Shown piece by piece: positions 60,646 through 64,000 of a stretch of DNA of 64,000 nucleotides (position 1 is the stretch's first letter; every line of letters begins with the position of its first letter). The notes below the pieces were generated by a model that saw only the letters and a list, made by a program, of their open reading frames with translations, was not told the origin of the DNA and made no database searches. A program made the position numbers and the translations under genes. The stretch comes from Bin5 sp034422415 (lineage in GTDB: Bacteria > Chloroflexota > Anaerolineae > Caldilineales > Caldilineaceae). The DNA lies in assembly GCA_965202955.1 (NCBI GenBank), contig OZ241871.1, positions 3,472,001 to 3,536,000 on the forward strand, read 5' to 3'.

Positions 60646-61125
60646 ATGCAGGACATTGAAATCCTGGTGCAGAAATACGTCGAGGAGCCGGTGTGGGCCG
60701 TGGTTGGCGCCAGCAACGACCGCGCAAAATACGGCAATCGTATCTATCTGAGGCTGAAGCATGCAGGCTACCGCGTCTATCCGGTAAACCGCCGCGAGCA
60801 CCTAATCGAGGGGGATGCCGCCTATGCCTCCCTACTCGATCTTCCTGAACCGCCCGCAGTTGTCAACATGGTTGTCCCACCCCACGAAGCGCCTTCCATT
60901 GTGCAGCAGGCCAAGGTAGCCGGCGCACAGGCCATCTGGTTCCAGCCTGGCGCCGAAAGCGCCGAAGCAGTTCACTGGGCCCGGGATCACGGGCTGGACG
61001 TGGTCGAGAGCTGCATCCTTGTCCAGCTGGCGCTCCGGCCACCCTCGTTCGAGGCGACCTCAAACCTGCCTTCAGGTCTCAGCCCCCGCAACCCTTCCCC
61101 AGGCCCGACAACCTCCACTCGCTGA
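60646..61125 (+). CDS. CoA-binding domain protein (YccU family)
   Basis: A 159-residue Rossmann-like protein of the CoA-binding family related to the N-terminus of succinyl-CoA synthetase. The motif VWAVVGASNDRAKYGNRIY binds the nucleotide, and RVYPVNRREHLIEGD and PEPPAVVNMVVPPHEAP are family segments. The cysteine in DVVESCILVQLAL is conserved. A C-terminal tail of about 25 residues (SNLPSGLSPRNPSPGPTTS) is low-complexity. The ATG at 60646 follows AAAGGGTG. The function of the family is not established. A perfect 11-bp stem brackets its stop codon. Confidence 0.85.
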   Translation: MQDIEILVQKYVEEPVWAVVGASNDRAKYGNRIYLRLKHAGYRVYPVNRREHLIEGDAAYASLLDLPEPPAVVNMVVPPHEAPSIVQQAKVAGAQAIWFQPGAESAEAVHWARDHGLDVVESCILVQLALRPPSFEATSNLPSGLSPRNPSPGPTTSTR

Positions 61126-61151
61126 AAGCAGCCCGCGGCCGCGAGTGGAGG
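61112..61151 (+). repeat. 11-bp stem-loop at the end of the CoA-binding gene
   Basis: CCTCCACTCGC (61112-61122) and GCGAGTGGAGG (61141-61151) are exact complements around an 18-base loop that contains the TGA stop (61123-61125). There is no T run after it. A second perfect palindrome, CTCCAATTGGAG, follows at 61153-61164. They may slow decay or weakly end the transcript before proS. Confidence 0.5.
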
Positions 61152-61271
61152 ACTCCAATTGGAGCGATAGCAAAACTTCAGGTTGGCATCTTCCTGTCCC
61201 TGGCTAGCGCCATCGTTCAAACGTGCTAGACTTGATACCAACGACAAGCAACAGAATGAGGACTGACCCTG

Positions 61272-63050
61272 ATGCGGATGTCAAAGCTTTTCTTCCAAAC
61301 GCTGCGGGAGGCGCCCGCCGATGCGGACGTGCGCAGCCACCAGTTGATGCTGCGAGCAGGGCTGGTACGTCAGGTCGCAGCCGGCATCTTTGAGTACCTG
61401 CCCCTGGGACTGCGCGCCAAGAAGAAGATCGAAGCGATTTTGCGGGATGAGATGGATGCAATCGGCGGGCAGGAGATCGTCATGCCCGTCGTGCAGCCCG
61501 CCGACTTGTGGAAGCGTACGGGTCGCTGGTACGAGATCGGCGATGACTTGGCTCGACTCACCGATCGGGGAGGCCGTGAGCTTGTTTTGGGCATGACACA
61601 CGAGGAAGTGATCACTGAACTGGCCGCCGGCGTGATCAGCAGCTACCGGCAACTGCCGGTGATGCTGTACCAGGTCCAGACCAAGTTTCGCGATGAACCG
61701 CGGCCGCGCGGCGGTTTGATCCGCGTACGCGAGTTCACGATGAAGGACGGCTACTCCTTCCACGCCAGCTACGCCAGCCTTGACGATTATTATCCTCTCG
61801 TCTACCAGGCCTACTTTAACATTTTTGGCCGCGCCGGGCTGGAGGTAATCGCGGTAGAGAGCGATACCGGCATGATGGGCGGCACGATGGCGCATGAGTT
61901 CATGGCGCTGACCGAAGTAGGCGAGGATACCCTATTGATCTGCGACGAGTGCGGATACAAGGCCAATCGGCAGGTGGCAACCTTTGTCAAGCCGGAGGAC
62001 GCCTCTGATGCAGAGCCTTTGCCGATGGAAGAGGTCGCCACACCTGGAATCGACACCATTGCTGCGCTGGCCGACTTTCTCGAAATACCGCAAAGCCAGA
62101 CCGCCAAGGCCCTCTTTCTGGTGGCGACAATCGAGGATAACGGCGAGGAGCAGCAGCAGTTCGTCTTCGTGGTCGTGCGCGGGGACATGGAGTTGAACGA
62201 GACGAAGCTGACAAACGCACTGAAGGCGCGCTTTCTGCGGCCCGCGCAGCCTGAAGAGATCAGAGCGACCGGCGCGGAACCGGGCTACGGCTCTCCCGTT
62301 GGAATCAGCCGAGAAGAGGTTCTCCTGGTTGTTGATGATCTGATTCTCCGCAGCCCAAACCTGGTTGCCGGCGCCAACCGGGAGGGTTGGCATTTCAGAA
62401 ATGTCAACTGCGGCCGAGATTACGAACCGGATCTGACCCTGGATATCGTGGCAGCCGCTGACGGGCACCCATGTCCGTCCTGCCAGGCCTCGCTTCGCTC
62501 CGCGCGCGGGGTTGAGGTTGGCAACACCTTTAAGCTCGGAACAAAGTACAGCGAGGCGATGGAGGCAGTTTTCCTGGACGAAGACGGCAAAAGCGCGCCG
62601 ATTGTCATGGGCTGTTACGGCATCGGCGCCGGACGCCTGATGGCCAGTGTCATCGAAACCAGCAACGACGAAGACGGCATCGTCTGGCCAATGACGATTG
62701 CGCCTCATCACGTGTATCTTGTTAGTCTCGCGACTCGACGCACGCCAGAGGTAAACGAAGCGGCCGAGCGAGTCTATGCCGGTTTGATGGAGGCCGGCAT
62801 AGAAGTGCTCTACGATGACCGCGACGAACGCGCAGGCGTGAAATTCAATGACGCCGACCTACTGGGTATTCCCATCCGTTTGACAATCGGGGCGAGGGGT
62901 GTAAAGAACGGAGTAGCCGAAATGAAGTTGCGCCGCGCCCGGGATTCGCGTGATCTACCCCTCGATAGTGTTGTCGATCAGATCGCGGGAATTGTGGAGT
63001 CCGAAGAGGCCAGGATTCTCGAACGTATCAAGACCGACCCGCTGCAATAG
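61272..63050 (+). CDS. proS: Prolyl-tRNA synthetase (bacterial type)
   Basis: Class II synthetase that charges tRNA-Pro. Length is 592 residues, with the bacterial editing insertion (YbaK-like) at about residues 240-390 (AALADFLEIPQSQTAKALFL), which hydrolyses Ala-tRNA-Pro. Motif 1 to 2 segments are LPLGLRAKKKIEAILRDEM, LVLGMTHEEVITELAA and TKFRDEPRPRGGLIRVREF. Motif 3 is IVMGCYGIGAGRLMASVIE. The anticodon-binding domain is at the C-terminus (YDDRDERAGVKFNDADLLG). The ATG at 61272 follows GAGG; a second ATG is two codons later. Upstream is a CoA-binding protein gene and downstream a leader-like region. Confidence 0.97.
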   Translation: MRMSKLFFQTLREAPADADVRSHQLMLRAGLVRQVAAGIFEYLPLGLRAKKKIEAILRDEMDAIGGQEIVMPVVQPADLWKRTGRWYEIGDDLARLTDRGGRELVLGMTHEEVITELAAGVISSYRQLPVMLYQVQTKFRDEPRPRGGLIRVREFTMKDGYSFHASYASLDDYYPLVYQAYFNIFGRAGLEVIAVESDTGMMGGTMAHEFMALTEVGEDTLLICDECGYKANRQVATFVKPEDASDAEPLPMEEVATPGIDTIAALADFLEIPQSQTAKALFLVATIEDNGEEQQQFVFVVVRGDMELNETKLTNALKARFLRPAQPEEIRATGAEPGYGSPVGISREEVLLVVDDLILRSPNLVAGANREGWHFRNVNCGRDYEPDLTLDIVAAADGHPCPSCQASLRSARGVEVGNTFKLGTKYSEAMEAVFLDEDGKSAPIVMGCYGIGAGRLMASVIETSNDEDGIVWPMTIAPHHVYLVSLATRRTPEVNEAAERVYAGLMEAGIEVLYDDRDERAGVKFNDADLLGIPIRLTIGARGVKNGVAEMKLRRARDSRDLPLDSVVDQIAGIVESEEARILERIKTDPLQ

Positions 63051-63081
63051 AAGATTCCGTCCGATCGGCAGGCCCCCGGTT

Positions 63082-63110
63082 TTGGTCAGGTTTGCGCTGC
63101 GTGATACAGT
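63082..63110 (+). promoter_or_regulatory. Candidate promoter of the 23-codon ORF
   Basis: TTGGTC (63082-63087) and TACAGT (63105-63110) are 17 bases apart. A transcript starting near 63117 would carry an 88-base leader before the small ORF. Confidence 0.5.
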
Positions 63111-63204
63111 GCGGGCGCGCCTCATTGCGGATCGGGCGTCATTGTGACAATTGGTTGCCCTCGCAGGCACCGGCGCCGAAACCGCACGGGGAGGAACGAA
63201 TACG

Positions 63205-63276
63205 ATGCGAACGAATATGACTATCGTACACGGCTGTTACGCATCCTTGACGGGAAGAGCTGCGCCGGCCGGCTGA
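63205..63276 (+). CDS. 23-residue putative leader peptide
   Basis: ATG 63205 stands nine bases after GGGGAGGA, one of the best ribosome sites in the window. The product begins MRTNMTIVHGCYASLTGRA and ends APAG. Its stop TGA forms the loop of a perfect GGCCGGC/GCCGGCC hairpin (63267-63283), and an intrinsic terminator follows. This arrangement resembles attenuation leaders, or alternatively a stand-alone small protein. I recognise no homolog, and there is no run of one amino acid to suggest the signal. Confidence 0.45.
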   Translation: MRTNMTIVHGCYASLTGRAAPAG

Positions 63277-63298
63277 GCCGGCCCTGAACTGTTTTCCG

Positions 63299-63337
63299 AA
63301 CCGTGGATGCGCGAATCTGCCGCTCCACGGTTTTTTT
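63299..63337 (+). terminator. Intrinsic terminator after the leader ORF
   Basis: Stem AACCGTGG (63299-63306) and CCACGGTT (63325-63332) with an 18-base loop, directly followed by a run of seven T (63331-63337). It ends the proS or leader transcript or acts as an attenuator for the GNAT gene. Confidence 0.82.
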
Positions 63338-63450
63338 GATTGGTTAGAGAGCAAGCCCGGTTTCCAGGGGAATTGATTCCAACGAGTTGGCTGTCGCACC
63401 GATATCAAGCCCCGGTTGTCGCAAAATCATACGCACGGAGAGAGACTACC

Positions 63451-64000
63451 TTGATCACTATTCGACCCTTTGAAATGAAAGACGAGGACTACCGGCTGGC
63501 GTTAGCTATCGGCAATGCCGTCTGGACTGACTACCCTGAAACGGTGGAAGAGTGGAAGGAATCAGACGAGAAGCGGTCAAAGGCGGAAAAGTGGGGCCGA
63601 TACTTCGCCGAGCTTGACGGCAAAGCCATCGGCTTTGCCTACTACACTCAGTCCATTTGGGTCAACCATCCGGGAAAGCTCTCGGTTAGTGTACTCGTGC
63701 TCCCCGAATACAGAAATCGCGGAGTGGGGACCGCACTGTGGCAACGTCTCTGCCGTGAGGTTGAGCCATTCGATCCGCTGCGGCTGCGCACTAGCACGAG
63801 AGAAGATTACGAGGACGGCGTCCGCTTCGCCCTTAAGCAAGGCTTCACCGAGAAAATGCGTGACTGGGAAGCACGTTTGGATACCGCGAGCCTCGATCCC
63901 TCGGAGTGGGAACGGTATTCTAGGCGTATGGCCGAACAGGGCATCCAGATCAAGTCCGTTGTCGAACTGGAACCCGATCCAATGCGGGATCGCAAGCTCT
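63451..64000 (+). CDS. GNAT-family N-acetyltransferase (3' end outside window)
   Basis: Open to the window edge, so only the first 183 residues are seen. The GNAT domain starts ITIRPFEMKDEDYRLALAI. The acetyl-CoA loop is SVLVLPEYRNRGVGTALWQR, and the fold closes with RFALKQGFTEKMRDWEARL. A second region begins (SEWERYSRRMAEQGIQIKSV), so the full protein is probably a double GNAT of about 290-300 residues, a common type in Chloroflexota. The TTG start at 63451 follows GGAGAGAG. The substrate is unknown. Confidence 0.85.
   Translation, partial: MITIRPFEMKDEDYRLALAIGNAVWTDYPETVEEWKESDEKRSKAEKWGRYFAELDGKAIGFAYYTQSIWVNHPGKLSVSVLVLPEYRNRGVGTALWQRLCREVEPFDPLRLRTSTREDYEDGVRFALKQGFTEKMRDWEARLDTASLDPSEWERYSRRMAEQGIQIKSVVELEPDPMRDRKL

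Larger units (their letters stand above)
63051..63450. other. Intergenic region with leader ORF and terminator
   Basis: A 400-base gap between proS and the last gene. It contains, in order, a sigma-70-like promoter (63082), a 23-codon ORF with a strong Shine-Dalgarno (63205), a GC-rich hairpin and an intrinsic terminator (63299). The remaining stretch from 63338 to 63450 has no recognised feature apart from a purine-rich Shine-Dalgarno for the GNAT gene. Confidence 0.65.

Overview
The window looks like a stretch of chromosome from a Chloroflexota bacterium, most likely of the Anaerolineae/Caldilineales type. This is inferred from gene content and protein style, not from a marker search. The signs are a double-PspC membrane protein, a DHH-CBS-CBS-poly(A) polymerase fusion, an O-antigen ligase fused to TPRs, an alpha-2-macroglobulin whose thioester context is YPYECSEQIASR, a Uma2 nuclease and CIRCE-controlled groESL. 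GC content is high and most of the sequence is compact housekeeping DNA.

Layout. 0.1-2.6 kb: ECF sigma factor, membrane anti-sigma factor and Fpg glycosylase on the + strand. 2.6-5.1 kb: YtxH-like protein, double PspC protein and a Gfo/Idh/MocA dehydrogenase on the - strand. 5.4-16.6 kb (+): ThDP enzyme, small hypothetical, UvrD-type helicase, O-antigen ligase/TPR protein, WecA/TagO-type transferase, cyclophilin lipoprotein and VTT membrane protein. 16.7-20.0 kb: a decayed alpha-2-macroglobulin gene with five frame changes, an in-frame stop and an internal deletion. 20.4-29.0 kb (-): CoaBC, CBS/poly(A) polymerase, 8-oxoguanine deaminase, a conserved quinate-dehydrogenase-like protein and an alpha-oxoamine synthase. 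29.3-32.4 kb (+): YheT-type hydrolase, RmlD and a GT2 glycosyltransferase. 32.5-36.1 kb (-): two GNATs, two small membrane proteins and MnmA.

36.2-46.9 kb is an accessory island on the + strand, bounded by strong stem-loops. It holds an FmdE-type protein, an AlbA_2/HATPase protein, a broken CD-NTase-like nucleotidyltransferase (possible CBASS relic, - strand), a HigB/HigA toxin-antitoxin pair, a type ISP single-chain restriction-modification enzyme, a Uma2 nuclease, and an unrecognised 590-residue protein translationally coupled (ATGA) to a PIN toxin. The last pair is the best candidate for an undescribed defence or addiction module.

46.9-56.8 kb (-): GroEL/GroES with terminator, promoter and CIRCE, a STAND NTPase with TPRs, a small Rossmann protein, an SLC13-type transporter, a TPR membrane protein, a DUF3592-like protein and a cysteine desulfurase. 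57.0-64.0 kb: enolase, tRNA-Leu(GAG), a long-chain acyl-CoA ligase, a CoA-binding protein, ProRS, a 23-codon leader ORF in an attenuator-like layout, and a GNAT gene running off the window.

No rRNA, CRISPR array, insertion sequence or replication origin was seen. Function calls come from reading motifs by eye. Promoters and operators are consensus matches only.
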